This document shows positions 8,507 through 17,431 of a stretch of 64,000 bases of DNA, in pieces. This DNA comes from Candidatus Babeliales bacterium (GTDB lineage Bacteria; Babelota; Babeliae; Babelales; Vermiphilaceae): positions 1-64,000 of the forward strand of contig DASZBJ010000029.1 of assembly GCA_035944115.1 (NCBI GenBank), written 5' to 3'. Numbering within the stretch: the stretch's first letter is position 1; the number at the start of each line of letters is the position of its first letter. Below the pieces are notes generated by a model. The model made no database searches. It was not told the origin of the DNA and was given only the letters and a program-made list of their open reading frames with translations. A program made the position numbers and the translations under genes.

Positions 8507-10336
8507 TTATACAATCTTATGGAATTCACGCGGCGATATACCCAATAAAGCATACATTTCCTCGGCTTCCATTGTCTCTTTTTCGAGCAATGTTTTTGCC
8601 AAAAGATCCAATTTATCTTTATTAGTAGTTATCAATTCCACTGCCCGTTGATATTGCTCATCCAATACTTTTTGAACAGCCATATCAATTCGCTCTGCTG
8701 TTTTCTGCGAATACTTAAATGCCTCATGCCCTTGGTCGTAAATCGCAAGCCCAAGTTCATCTGACATACCATAATGACATATCATCTCGCGAGCTTGCTT
8801 GGTTGCATCCATAAAATCGCTCCCTGCACCGCTACTCAATATATCAAACATCAACTTTTCTGCCGCTCGCCCTCCCATACAGACAGCAATATCCGCTTCA
8901 ATTTCTTTCCTTGTACGCGAATATTTTTCACGCTCTGGCAAGAAATGGGTCACACCCAAAGCCCGACCTCGAGGCAAAATAGTCATTTTATATACTGGGT
9001 CCGTATGCTCTGGCAATAATAACCCGACTAAAGCATGCCCCGCCTCATGATACGCAGTTTTCTCAAGATCCTCCTTGGTCTGTATCATGGTTTTATTTTC
9101 TTTACCAAGAATATGCTTGTCTCGCGCTTCTTCGATATCCGCAACAGTTACCTCTGTTCTTTCAAACTTTGAAGCATGCAAAGCCGCCTCATTAATCAAA
9201 TTTGCAAGGTCTGCACCCGTGAATCCAGGAGTACCACGAGCAAGTTTCGATAAATCAACATCTGGGCTCATTTTTACTGCTTTTCCATGCAGATTTAAAA
9301 TCTCTAATCGACTCTTTAAATCTGGATATGGTACCACAACGCGACGATCAAAACGTCCTGGACGTAACAACGCCTTATCGAGAACATCTGGACGGTTTGT
9401 TGCAGCTAATACGATAACGGCACCTGGTGTTGTCTGGAAACCATCCATTTCAGTAAGCAGCTGGTTAAGCGTTTGCTCGCGCTCATCATGACCACCACCA
9501 AGACCACTGCCACGATGGCGTCCGATCGCATCAATTTCATCAATAAATATAATCGAAGGAGAATGTGCTTTTGCCTGTGCAAACAGATCTCTCACTCGAG
9601 ATGCACCCACACCTACAAACACTTCTATAAAATCTGAACCACTAATACTAAAGAATGGGCAGTTTGCTTCTCCCGCTACTGCACGCGCAAGTAACGTTTT
9701 ACCATTACCCGGCTCACCAATCAACAATACCCCGCGGGTAATCTTAGCACCTATCTTTTGAAATTTTTCTGGATCTTTTAAGAAATTAACTAAATCCCTC
9801 AGCTCTTCTTTAGCTGCATGCGCCCCTGCTACAGAATCAAAATTCTCTTTAATAGTAGAAGGCAATGACATACGAGCTTTGCTTTTACCCATTGAAAAAA
9901 TATTACCGCCGCTGCCGCCACCGCCAGAATTACGCGCTTGACGGAAAAAATACCAAATAAATAAAAAGGTAAAAAGCAAAGAAATAACAGGCAATAGATA
10001 CCAAATATTCATTTGGCCAGCGCTGCTATCAATTTCTACTTCTATATTGTTTTTTGTGTAAACAGACCAATTTTCTGGATTATATGATGGTACCACCGTT
10101 TCAAAAGTGGTTCCATCTCGCAATTCACCTGCAACATCATTACCAGAAACGATCATCTTCTTTACGTTGCCAGCCTCAACATGCTTCATAAACGCTGAAT
10201 AATTTATCAGCTTGATACCTTGTTTGATGCTTGTTAAATGATGCAATGTGAGCATGCAACCAAAAACAATAATTGCACCAATTAATACTCCCTTAGGTCC
10301 ACCATCGAAAAATTTTTTGAAACCTTTTTTCTTCAT
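8507..10336 (-). CDS. ftsH: ATP-dependent zinc metalloprotease FtsH
   Basis: Membrane-anchored AAA+ protease that degrades misfolded membrane proteins and short-lived regulators. The 609-residue protein has two N-terminal membrane helices (about 15-33 and 112-131) around a small periplasmic domain. The AAA+ domain follows, with Walker A GEPGNGKT, Walker B IIFIDEIDAIG and the second region of homology ATNRPDVLDKALLRPGRFDR. The peptidase domain carries the HEAGH zinc site. Walker A reads GEPGNGKT instead of the usual GPPGTGKT, a mild variation that keeps the Lys and Thr. It lies downstream of tolB on the same strand, 150 bases away, and is probably transcribed separately. Confidence 0.97.
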   Translation of the reverse strand: MKKKGFKKFFDGGPKGVLIGAIIVFGCMLTLHHLTSIKQGIKLINYSAFMKHVEAGNVKKMIVSGNDVAGELRDGTTFETVVPSYNPENWSVYTKNNIEVEIDSSAGQMNIWYLLPVISLLFTFLFIWYFFRQARNSGGGGSGGNIFSMGKSKARMSLPSTIKENFDSVAGAHAAKEELRDLVNFLKDPEKFQKIGAKITRGVLLIGEPGNGKTLLARAVAGEANCPFFSISGSDFIEVFVGVGASRVRDLFAQAKAHSPSIIFIDEIDAIGRHRGSGLGGGHDEREQTLNQLLTEMDGFQTTPGAVIVLAATNRPDVLDKALLRPGRFDRRVVVPYPDLKSRLEILNLHGKAVKMSPDVDLSKLARGTPGFTGADLANLINEAALHASKFERTEVTVADIEEARDKHILGKENKTMIQTKEDLEKTAYHEAGHALVGLLLPEHTDPVYKMTILPRGRALGVTHFLPEREKYSRTRKEIEADIAVCMGGRAAEKLMFDILSSGAGSDFMDATKQAREMICHYGMSDELGLAIYDQGHEAFKYSQKTAERIDMAVQKVLDEQYQRAVELITTNKDKLDLLAKTLLEKETMEAEEMYALLGISPREFHKIV

Positions 10337-10486
10337 ATTATTAATACCTAATGTTGATTATTAAATAATTAAAAACATCCCAAATAACCCCTACTTGCTA
10401 TAACACGTTTCATTTTACCTTTTTCGTGCAAGATTAATACACTATAGCATATAAAAATCACATAAGCCTGTCGATACCCAAACAAT

Positions 10487-11773
10487 TTATGTAACTTCTG
10501 GATATTGTGCATACAAAGCAGACCATGTTGGATACTTACATACCTCATTTTGAGCGGTAATAACACGCTCTACACCGGTACGCACATTCAAAGACACTAT
10601 CACGCTCGTATTATGCTTTTCCTTACAATATATCAAATAATTACCACACGGCGACCATGCACATTCATCCTTATGTCCAGGATCAGCGGTTAACTGCTTA
10701 TGTTTTTTAGTCACTTCATCATATATATGTACCTGCATAATTTCTTTCACTTTTTTACAATATGCTACTAAATGCTTTTTCTCAGAATATGCAGGACAAT
10801 ATGCTGCAGTAGAACCTGTGGTAATCGCACTACTTACTCCATCGGCCATCGTATAACAATATATTTGTGGAATTCCTAAATTCACATCTGAGCAAAAATA
10901 TACACAGTTACCACTATCACTAAACACTGGGGAAACATTATTCGCCTTATTGTGCGTTAGTTGCTTTGATATGCCATTTTTAAAATGATGTAACTGACAA
11001 TTGCCCATACCATGTGACGCACAATACACTACCTGAGATCCATCTCCTGAAAACGCAGGGATCATGCTGACGCCAATTTTATCAACAGATACTTTTCGCC
11101 TTCCATGCATATCAACATACATGAGTCGTATATTTTTATTGGTACACTCTGAATAAAACAACATAGGATTATTTTTATCCCTGTTAAACCGCGGCGCAAC
11201 ATTAATCGTTCCCGTTGTTACCAAAGGTTGCATATTCGACCCATCATAGTCAGCAATGTACACATGCTGCACCTTTTTCTTACCGCGCAACTGCATCTCT
11301 TTGCAAAAGGCAATCTTGGAAGAAAACGATCCATCTTCACCGGTCAAAATAGGCCATACGCAGTCCGCTATAGTATGCCCCCATCCACGAACATTACTTC
11401 CCTGCTTACTGTATTTTTTTTCTGCTAACGCTTGCGCGCTGTATGTATCATACACAGCATAATCAATTTCTCCCAACTTAAACCCACTCAAACAAACAGC
11501 AAGAGGATACCCTTGCTTGAATAGTTCTTGTATTTCTGCTTTTGATCGTACATCTGCCAACGGAAAAACTGTAACGGCAAACTGCCCGCTAAAGGAAAAA
11601 TCATTACTCATAATATCTGCAACAGCAACCAAATCTTTATACGCTTGGGCAGTTAGACAAATAGCTAATTGCACTTTTGCATGCCCTTTCGCACGCACAT
11701 GCACATCATCTCCTTGGATTATTGTTGTTTCAAACAATAATCCAATAACCATAACAAAAAGTATACTTCGCAT
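10487..11773 (-). CDS. tolB: Tol-Pal system protein TolB
   Basis: Periplasmic beta-propeller protein of the Tol-Pal system, which keeps the outer membrane attached during constriction. It has a signal peptide (MRSILFVMVIGLLFETTII), an N-terminal alpha/beta domain to about residue 150, then propeller repeats typical of TolB: IADYDGSNMQPLVTTG, MLFYSECTNKNIRLMYVD, PAFSGDGSQVVYCAS, PVFSDSGNCVYFCSD and CAWSPCGNYLIYC. The 428-residue length is normal. It is the last gene of the tolQ-tolR-tolA-tolB cluster, 18 bases after tolA. No pal gene follows; ftsH comes next. Confidence 0.85.
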   Translation of the reverse strand: MRSILFVMVIGLLFETTIIQGDDVHVRAKGHAKVQLAICLTAQAYKDLVAVADIMSNDFSFSGQFAVTVFPLADVRSKAEIQELFKQGYPLAVCLSGFKLGEIDYAVYDTYSAQALAEKKYSKQGSNVRGWGHTIADCVWPILTGEDGSFSSKIAFCKEMQLRGKKKVQHVYIADYDGSNMQPLVTTGTINVAPRFNRDKNNPMLFYSECTNKNIRLMYVDMHGRRKVSVDKIGVSMIPAFSGDGSQVVYCASHGMGNCQLHHFKNGISKQLTHNKANNVSPVFSDSGNCVYFCSDVNLGIPQIYCYTMADGVSSAITTGSTAAYCPAYSEKKHLVAYCKKVKEIMQVHIYDEVTKKHKQLTADPGHKDECAWSPCGNYLIYCKEKHNTSVIVSLNVRTGVERVITAQNEVCKYPTWSALYAQYPEVT

Positions 11774-11791
11774 AGATGCGCACCCTCCTCA

Positions 11792-12736
11792 TCACTGTTT
11801 AAAATGTATACACAACTCTTTACCACAGGCCATGTGCGGAAACTGCATAGCAACGACTGCTGTTCGTGCATGGATATCATAGACCAACACACCTGATGGT
11901 TTTTGTATCAGTACTAATTCCGCTTTCCGGTCCCATCCCACTTTCACCTGCACATCACATTCAAGATGTGCCGACAGTCCAACGGGAGGTCGCCAATGCT
12001 TCTCAACTTCCTGCTGAATCAATAGTTGCATCTGCGCCGCATCGCGCTCTGCTTGCCCAATATACTGAACGTCATCTTGTTCAGAAGATACATCTAACCC
12101 ATCCTCTGGTATCTGGTTACTTATTACTTGTTCCTGTTGCTGAGGAGCTGCTGCTACTGGATCTTGCTGCACAACATCGTCTTTTTTTACCTCTTGCACA
12201 GGAGGAACAATTTCTTCTTTTTTAATCAATGCCTCTTTTTTAAGCGGCACTTGTTCTACAATTTCTTTTTTTTCTATTTTTTTCTTTGTATCTATAGATT
12301 CTTTTTTAGGCGATTCTTTTTTTACAGTCATCTGTTTTTCTGGTTGTGCAAGCGTTGCCTTACTTTTTTGATCCGGCTTAATTTGCTGAGGTGGCTTTAC
12401 CACAGATTTAGTTTTTTGAGCTGCTACATTTTTTTGTTTTTGTGGTGCACCTGTTTTTTTCTGTTTATTGGCCGATGCAACCGCTTTACCTTTTTTCCCA
12501 CTTTTTACGCCACCGGTACTACCTTTTTTCTGCGGTATCGATTTCATCAACGGCATCAACACAACCGGTGTTTTAGGATCATGCACACGCCCTACGGTGA
12601 TATCATACCGAGAAAACTGTCCGCGATAGACAAATAACAACAGCACTAGCATGCCACAATGAATGAATGTAGAAACAGAAACTAATTGCCACCACAACTG
12701 TTCATGTTTACGTCGGCGTAGTCGCCAAGGCCACAT
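11792..12736 (-). CDS. tolA: TolA/TonB-like energy transducer
   Basis: Inner-membrane protein that links the TolQ-TolR motor to TolB and the outer membrane. It has a basic N-terminus (WPWRLRRRKH), one membrane helix (about residues 15-40), a long Lys/Pro/Gln/Glu-rich spacer (about 65-210), then a compact C-terminal domain with EVEKHWRPPVGLSAHLECDV like the TolA/TonB C-terminal fold. The ATG chosen has a GGGGG ribosome-binding site eight bases upstream; a TTG 15 bases earlier is also in frame. It overlaps the end of the tolR gene, which suggests translational coupling. TonB is an alternative, but the position between tolR and tolB favours TolA. Confidence 0.8.
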   Translation of the reverse strand: MWPWRLRRRKHEQLWWQLVSVSTFIHCGMLVLLLFVYRGQFSRYDITVGRVHDPKTPVVLMPLMKSIPQKKGSTGGVKSGKKGKAVASANKQKKTGAPQKQKNVAAQKTKSVVKPPQQIKPDQKSKATLAQPEKQMTVKKESPKKESIDTKKKIEKKEIVEQVPLKKEALIKKEEIVPPVQEVKKDDVVQQDPVAAAPQQQEQVISNQIPEDGLDVSSEQDDVQYIGQAERDAAQMQLLIQQEVEKHWRPPVGLSAHLECDVQVKVGWDRKAELVLIQKPSGVLVYDIHARTAVVAMQFPHMACGKELCIHFKQ

Positions 12737-13124
12737 AGTTGATTCCCCCAACCACTTTAATATGATCTACCAACTCTATAACTGCCCCGTATGATACCGA
12801 TTTATCAGCTTTTATAAATACTGTTTTTTCTGTATCAGCTCCTACTGCTCCTTTAAGTTGCTTGATCAATACTGCACGATCTTTTATCGCAGTATCATTA
12901 AAAAAGAATGCCCCCTTTTTATCGACATACACAATCAATTCTTGGGATGTCAATCCATCATCTTTTGCTTGTCCTTTAGGCAATTCTACTTTTATTCCAT
13001 TGTGCATGATAGGCGCGGTCACCATAAAAATCACTAACAGCGTTAACGCTGTATCAATCAATGGCGTTAACACCACCTCTTGCATAGTCATCGGCGCACG
13101 TTTTTTACGTCTTACTTGTCGCAT
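12708..13124 (-). CDS. tolR: Biopolymer transport protein TolR/ExbD
   Basis: A 138-residue inner-membrane protein of the proton-driven Tol motor. The basic N-terminus (RQVRRKKRAP) precedes one membrane helix (LTPLIDTALTLLVIFMVTAP). This helix carries the conserved Asp of the LIDTALTLL motif that takes part in proton passage. The rest is a small periplasmic domain ending in LVDHIKVVGGINYVALAT. A strong AGGAGAGAG ribosome-binding site precedes the ATG. It follows tolQ after 15 bases and overlaps tolA. Confidence 0.9.
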   Translation of the reverse strand: MRQVRRKKRAPMTMQEVVLTPLIDTALTLLVIFMVTAPIMHNGIKVELPKGQAKDDGLTSQELIVYVDKKGAFFFNDTAIKDRAVLIKQLKGAVGADTEKTVFIKADKSVSYGAVIELVDHIKVVGGINYVALATTPT

Positions 13125-13139
13125 AGATCTCTCTCCTTA

Positions 13140-13823
13140 TCAACGAATAAATAATGTAGAGAAAACCGTATGTACTTTATCTGCTAAAACACCAAGTTGC
13201 TTATCTAACACTCTAATTTTTGCGATAAAATAATTGAACATCGCTACTGCAGGAATCGCAACCATAAGTCCAGCAAGCGTCGTAATAAGCGCTTCTGCTA
13301 TACCTGGTGCAACCGTTGCAATATCCGCACTTTGCTGCTCGCTGATACGAATAAACGCATGCACTAATCCCCAAATAGTTCCAAATAAACCGAGCAGTGG
13401 CGAAAGACTCACGCTGGTGGTCAGTACCGCTAAATATGATTCTTCATGCTGAATCATATCATCTGCAGTTTGGTAGATTGTGTGCTGCACCATTTCCAAC
13501 TGATTGCTGGTTAATGCTATGCTTTTATTAGCTTCAGCAGATTCTTGTAATAACTCTTTTAAAAACGAAATATTTTTGGATAAAAAATAACCAGGCATAG
13601 TGCCCGATAACAGAGATGCTAACTGCATAATTTGCTCAACACTTTTAACCTGTTTCACTGATGCAAGCGCTGTTTGCATATCACGCATTTTAGTACGTAA
13701 CAAAATATATTTATAAAAAAATACTGCCCAACAAACAATGGACATCACGAGTAATATCAACAAAACCGCTATACTAATGGCATCTGATTGCTTTACCAAT
13801 TGCCATAATGCATTTCCCATCAT
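13140..13823 (-). CDS. tolQ: Motor protein TolQ/ExbB
   Basis: A 227-residue inner-membrane channel protein that forms the Tol motor with TolR. Three membrane helices are visible: about residues 15-36, then 128-155 with the signature LSPLLGLFGTIWGLVHAF, and 170-195 with GIAEALITTLAGLMVAIPAV. The family's Thr and Gly residues in these motifs are present. It is the first gene of the tolQRAB cluster. A 259-base gap separates it from the divergent family B genes; its promoter must lie there, though no strong consensus was seen. Confidence 0.9.
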   Translation of the reverse strand: MMGNALWQLVKQSDAISIAVLLILLVMSIVCWAVFFYKYILLRTKMRDMQTALASVKQVKSVEQIMQLASLLSGTMPGYFLSKNISFLKELLQESAEANKSIALTSNQLEMVQHTIYQTADDMIQHEESYLAVLTTSVSLSPLLGLFGTIWGLVHAFIRISEQQSADIATVAPGIAEALITTLAGLMVAIPAVAMFNYFIAKIRVLDKQLGVLADKVHTVFSTLFIR

Positions 13824-14082
13824 CTTAGTACTACCTATTTTTATACAATTACTATGCGATTATTACCGTACAACGAAAGGTAGTGTAACAAATGGATGCG
13901 TTTTTGTAATCGATTGCGTAAAAATCGTGTCTCATCTGCTATTTATAAACTATCTACCAACAAGCAACCACATACCCCCTTTCTTTCAAAAACCCCCTAG
14001 GAATCGCAAACTATTGCTTTTATTACCAACAAATCTATATACTTTTTATAAAGAGACGTAAGTAGCATAAATAGGAGGTCAT

Positions 14083-15012
14083 ATGAAAAAGAATCTATTA
14101 ATATCAATAATTGCTGCACTACTGACAGTAACCACTCCATCTAACATACAAACTGTTGTCCCGCCAAAAGCAAAAAAACTCCAACAATTAGACTCAACCT
14201 TTCTGCTCTTTTTCACCTCAGGAGTTGGAGGACTTGACCTTTATATTCCTAAAGATGAATTAGAAAACGCTCATTACGACATAGAAAAATTACTTAAAAC
14301 TCATCATATCCCACTCTCTTCCGCGGGAAAAACTCTGGCAAGTCAACAAGGGTTTTGGCCTAAACAATCAGATAGATATAAAAAACGCATGGCATCAAAG
14401 ATTCCTCAAGACCGAAAGTATGAAATTAATATTAACGATGTACCTCAACTGCTTGCAGGCGCTCGGTCTACTATCAAATCTTTTTTGCTAACTGATGATA
14501 AAGAGCTTCCCTCAATTGAACAGTCGAGTATTAAAAAAGGAGGAATAAGAAGACTGTTTACTTATGCACAGCTCGAACGGATTATTAAAGAAAAAAAACT
14601 ATCACATATTCGATTACCACGAAAAGTAGTAGTCATACGTGATAATAAAACCAAACAATATGTACCAGCAGAACTTGCGCCAAGCATTATTGATACCGCA
14701 ATAAACGCTGTTTCTGTGGTTGGTTATAATATAGGCATTCAAAAGACTTCATGGGATTATGATCTCATTATCTTTGCTCACAAAGAAAAACGTTATAATC
14801 GTCCGCTCAGTAAGCAAGCATATGATGATCTTGTTCAATTAATTTCAGAGGCCCCATTTGATGTTGGTTATGACAATATTTTCGCGGACCAAAATGGTGA
14901 CGCTGTAATTATCGATACCGAATTTAAAGGTGAACCGGCAGATACAAGTATTGAAAAACTGGGACGATATAAAATTGATTTCGGCGAAAAAGCACCACGA
15001 TCAAAGTTGTAG
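14083..15012 (+). CDS. Exported family B protein, first copy
   Basis: A 309-residue protein of unknown function with a signal peptide (KKNLLISIIAALLTVTTPS) and no other clear membrane segment, so it is probably periplasmic or secreted. It is followed by a paralog that is about two-thirds identical by eye. Shared blocks are YDIEKL, YEININDVPQLLA.ARSTIKSFLLTDD, LSHIRLPRK and the C-terminal RPLSKQAYDDLVQLISEAPFDVG, DQNGDAVIIDTEFKGEPA. The end resembles the DxD-like tail of bacterial proteins with a degenerate kinase fold (compare the gene at 41821), but no catalytic motif is complete. A very good AGGAGG site precedes the ATG. The next gene begins 10 bases after the stop codon. Confidence 0.75.
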   Translation: MKKNLLISIIAALLTVTTPSNIQTVVPPKAKKLQQLDSTFLLFFTSGVGGLDLYIPKDELENAHYDIEKLLKTHHIPLSSAGKTLASQQGFWPKQSDRYKKRMASKIPQDRKYEININDVPQLLAGARSTIKSFLLTDDKELPSIEQSSIKKGGIRRLFTYAQLERIIKEKKLSHIRLPRKVVVIRDNKTKQYVPAELAPSIIDTAINAVSVVGYNIGIQKTSWDYDLIIFAHKEKRYNRPLSKQAYDDLVQLISEAPFDVGYDNIFADQNGDAVIIDTEFKGEPADTSIEKLGRYKIDFGEKAPRSKL

Positions 15013-15022
15013 GAAGAAAAAA

Positions 15023-15925
15023 ATGAAAAAGAATTTATTAATATCCATAGCTACTGCACTACTGGCAATAACAATTCCCAATACCACACAGACGGCTGCG
15101 GCAGAAGAAGCCCCAAAATTACTTTCAGCGACTAAACTCTCTAGAGCTTCAGTGAGTTGTGGTGGCATCCCCCTTTATATTTCTGAAAAAGAATTAGATG
15201 ATGCTGGCTACGACATAGAAAAATTATTTAAAATTCATGATATCCACCTCTCTTCTACGGAAAAAATTATACAAGCAGACGATGAGCAAGCATATTGGCC
15301 TTACTGGGCAGATAAGTATAAAAAACGTATAGCATCAAACCTCCTCAAAAAAACATACGAAATTAATATTAATGACATACCCCAATTACTTGCAACCGCA
15401 CGATCTACTATCAAATCTTTTCTATTAACCGATGATGCTGAACTTCCTTTAATTGAAAAATTAAGTATTCGAAAAAAAGGAATTAACAGACTGCTTACTT
15501 ACGCTGCATTACAACAAGTTATCGAAGAAAAACAATTATCTCACATTCGTTTACCACGAAAAATAGCGGTTATACATGATAATGAAACTGGAGAATATGT
15601 ACCCGCTGAACTCGCACAAAAGATTATTGATATTGCAATCAATGCTGAATTTAGCGATGGCAGAATAATCATTCAAGAGACTGATGGTTATGATTTCATT
15701 ATTTTTGCTCACAAAGAAAAACATTATAATCGCCCACTCAGCAAACAAGCATATGATGATCTTGTGCAACTCATCTCAGAAGCTCCATTTGATGTTGGTG
15801 CTGGTAATATTTTCACTGATCAGAATGGTGATGCGGTGATTATTGATACCGAATTTAAAGGTGAACCCGCAGAAACAAGCATTAAAAAACTGAGCGCGCG
15901 GTATGACATCGATTTCAAAGAATAA
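15023..15925 (+). CDS. Exported family B protein, second copy
   Basis: A 300-residue paralog of the gene just upstream, with the same signal peptide (KKNLLISIATALLAIT) and C-terminal block. The chosen ATG has AGGAAG eight bases upstream and gives a signal peptide matching the sister gene. A longer frame starting inside the upstream gene is rejected. The last 60 residues of the two copies are almost identical in protein and DNA, including RPLSKQAYDDLVQLISEAPF, which suggests recent duplication or gene conversion at the 3' end, while the N-terminal third has diverged. Function unknown. Confidence 0.75.
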   Translation: MKKNLLISIATALLAITIPNTTQTAAAEEAPKLLSATKLSRASVSCGGIPLYISEKELDDAGYDIEKLFKIHDIHLSSTEKIIQADDEQAYWPYWADKYKKRIASNLLKKTYEININDIPQLLATARSTIKSFLLTDDAELPLIEKLSIRKKGINRLLTYAALQQVIEEKQLSHIRLPRKIAVIHDNETGEYVPAELAQKIIDIAINAEFSDGRIIIQETDGYDFIIFAHKEKHYNRPLSKQAYDDLVQLISEAPFDVGAGNIFTDQNGDAVIIDTEFKGEPAETSIKKLSARYDIDFKE

Positions 15926-15958
15926 ACTCTTCAATCAAAGCTGTAGTAAATACTCATA

Positions 15959-17389
15959 TTATTTTTTCTCTGCATCTTTTTTCCCAAGCACTCTCCGCTT
16001 CAACTCCTGCTTATCCACAATCCCTTCATTCAATTGAATTTCATACGCTTGTTTTACAAGCTCTCCTAAGCGAGGGCCTGGTGCCACTTCTGGCATCAAA
16101 TCTCTTCCTAATAGAACAGGCAGTTCCACTTTATCAAGTATCTGCAACTCAGCAGACTTTTGTATAAACATATCCACTTCTGGTGTCTGACCAGTAAGTG
16201 GCGTACCTTTATGTGGATTACGCCCCAAAATATCTGCGCGTGCAACCTGTGCAAGCATAGCAATCGTTGCATGTGGCGCAAGCTTACGCGCTAATCTTTT
16301 ATACGCTGCAGGACCTGATTTTAACGCAACAAATTGCAACGGCTGCATGTGACACGCGACCAACTTCACGACAACTATAATAAGATTTTTTTTACCGGTA
16401 ATGCGTTTTAATAACTGCTTGGTGAGTACCGCACCCACTGATTCATGGCCATAACTGGTGACAAATTCACCATCAATCACTGTTGTTTCTACCTTTCCCA
16501 AATCATGACACAACGCTGCATACATAATCGTCAGCTTCTGGTCTGCATCTGAATACGTAAATGCCGCTGCTGCATCAAGCGCCTGCATAGAATGCTCAAA
16601 CACATCTCCCTCTGGATGCCAGCGGGCACTTTGCACAACCCCAATTAAATTACCGAGCTCTGGAAATAACTCGTGCAATCGACCGATACGATGCAACCAA
16701 CGGATGCCCCGCGAAGGGGCTCTTGATTGTAACAACAATTTTTCAAATTCTTTTTCAATGCGCTCAATAGAAACGGTGCTCACATCCATAGTTGCACATA
16801 GTGCATTCAGCTGCTCATCTGGCTCCATCTCAAATCGTCCGACAAATTGCATCACGCGATAAAAACGCAATGGATCTTGCACAAAAAATTCCGCATCAAC
16901 CGCTCGTAATACTTTATTCTGCAGATCTTGATAGCCACCAAATAAATCGATCAATTCTCCTGTATATAAATCCATACCCATCGCATTAATGGTAAGGTCC
17001 CTGCGGCGAAAGGCATCATGCAAAGACATCATGGGATCAACTGCTACCTGCGGCTTACGTCCCCCGCTGTCGCTGCGCGGTAACGCAATATCAATCGATG
17101 GTTCATCTGCAGGAGATACTTTAAAAATACCAAATGATTTTCCCACATAATCAACAAAACCAATTTGCCGTAATAATGGCTCAACTGCATCGACCGCAAT
17201 CCCATGTAATTCAATATCAACATCCTTGACCTCACGATCCAACAAAAGATCCCGAACGGCACCACCTACTAATAATGCACGTCCACCATTTTGATGAATC
17301 AACGTGGCAAGATGTGATACTGACACAAAGGTTTCCAGCAAATTACGTAATTTCTTTTGAATCGCCAGAATAATTTTTGTAGACTGCAT
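15959..17389 (-). CDS. cca: CCA-adding tRNA nucleotidyltransferase with HD domain
   Basis: Adds or repairs the 3' CCA of tRNAs. The 476-residue protein has the class II nucleotidyltransferase head (LVGGAVRDLLL, then VKDVDIEL with the two metal-binding Asp residues). The conserved RRDLTINAMGMD block and the tRNA-binding region with PLRFYRVMQFVGRF follow. A C-terminal HD phosphohydrolase domain has FEHSMQALD and LCHDLGKVET. This layout is that of bacterial CCA enzymes with HD domain; poly(A) polymerase I is the alternative but lacks the HD domain. The 5' end of the frame is uncertain because no strong ribosome-binding site marks the first ATG. It converges with family B and diverges from the DUF4097-like gene. 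Confidence 0.9.
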   Translation of the reverse strand: MQSTKIILAIQKKLRNLLETFVSVSHLATLIHQNGGRALLVGGAVRDLLLDREVKDVDIELHGIAVDAVEPLLRQIGFVDYVGKSFGIFKVSPADEPSIDIALPRSDSGGRKPQVAVDPMMSLHDAFRRRDLTINAMGMDLYTGELIDLFGGYQDLQNKVLRAVDAEFFVQDPLRFYRVMQFVGRFEMEPDEQLNALCATMDVSTVSIERIEKEFEKLLLQSRAPSRGIRWLHRIGRLHELFPELGNLIGVVQSARWHPEGDVFEHSMQALDAAAAFTYSDADQKLTIMYAALCHDLGKVETTVIDGEFVTSYGHESVGAVLTKQLLKRITGKKNLIIVVVKLVACHMQPLQFVALKSGPAAYKRLARKLAPHATIAMLAQVARADILGRNPHKGTPLTGQTPEVDMFIQKSAELQILDKVELPVLLGRDLMPEVAPGPRLGELVKQAYEIQLNEGIVDKQELKRRVLGKKDAEKK

Positions 17390-17431
17390 ACGATGTACTC
17401 CTAATCTTGGTAATATTATAAAGGATAACCT

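Noticed and set aside
10369-10566. A 65-codon minus-strand frame between tolB and ftsH
   Set aside because: Overlaps the 3' end of tolB in another frame and shows no start signal or signal peptide.
12128-12637. A plus-strand open frame rich in Phe/Leu/Tyr
   Set aside because: It is the complement of the Lys-rich spacer of tolA, which produces a false hydrophobic frame.
16011-16019. Perfect DnaA-box sequence TTATCCACA
   Set aside because: Single site inside the cca coding region; no cluster, no dnaA or dnaN nearby, so not evidence of an origin.
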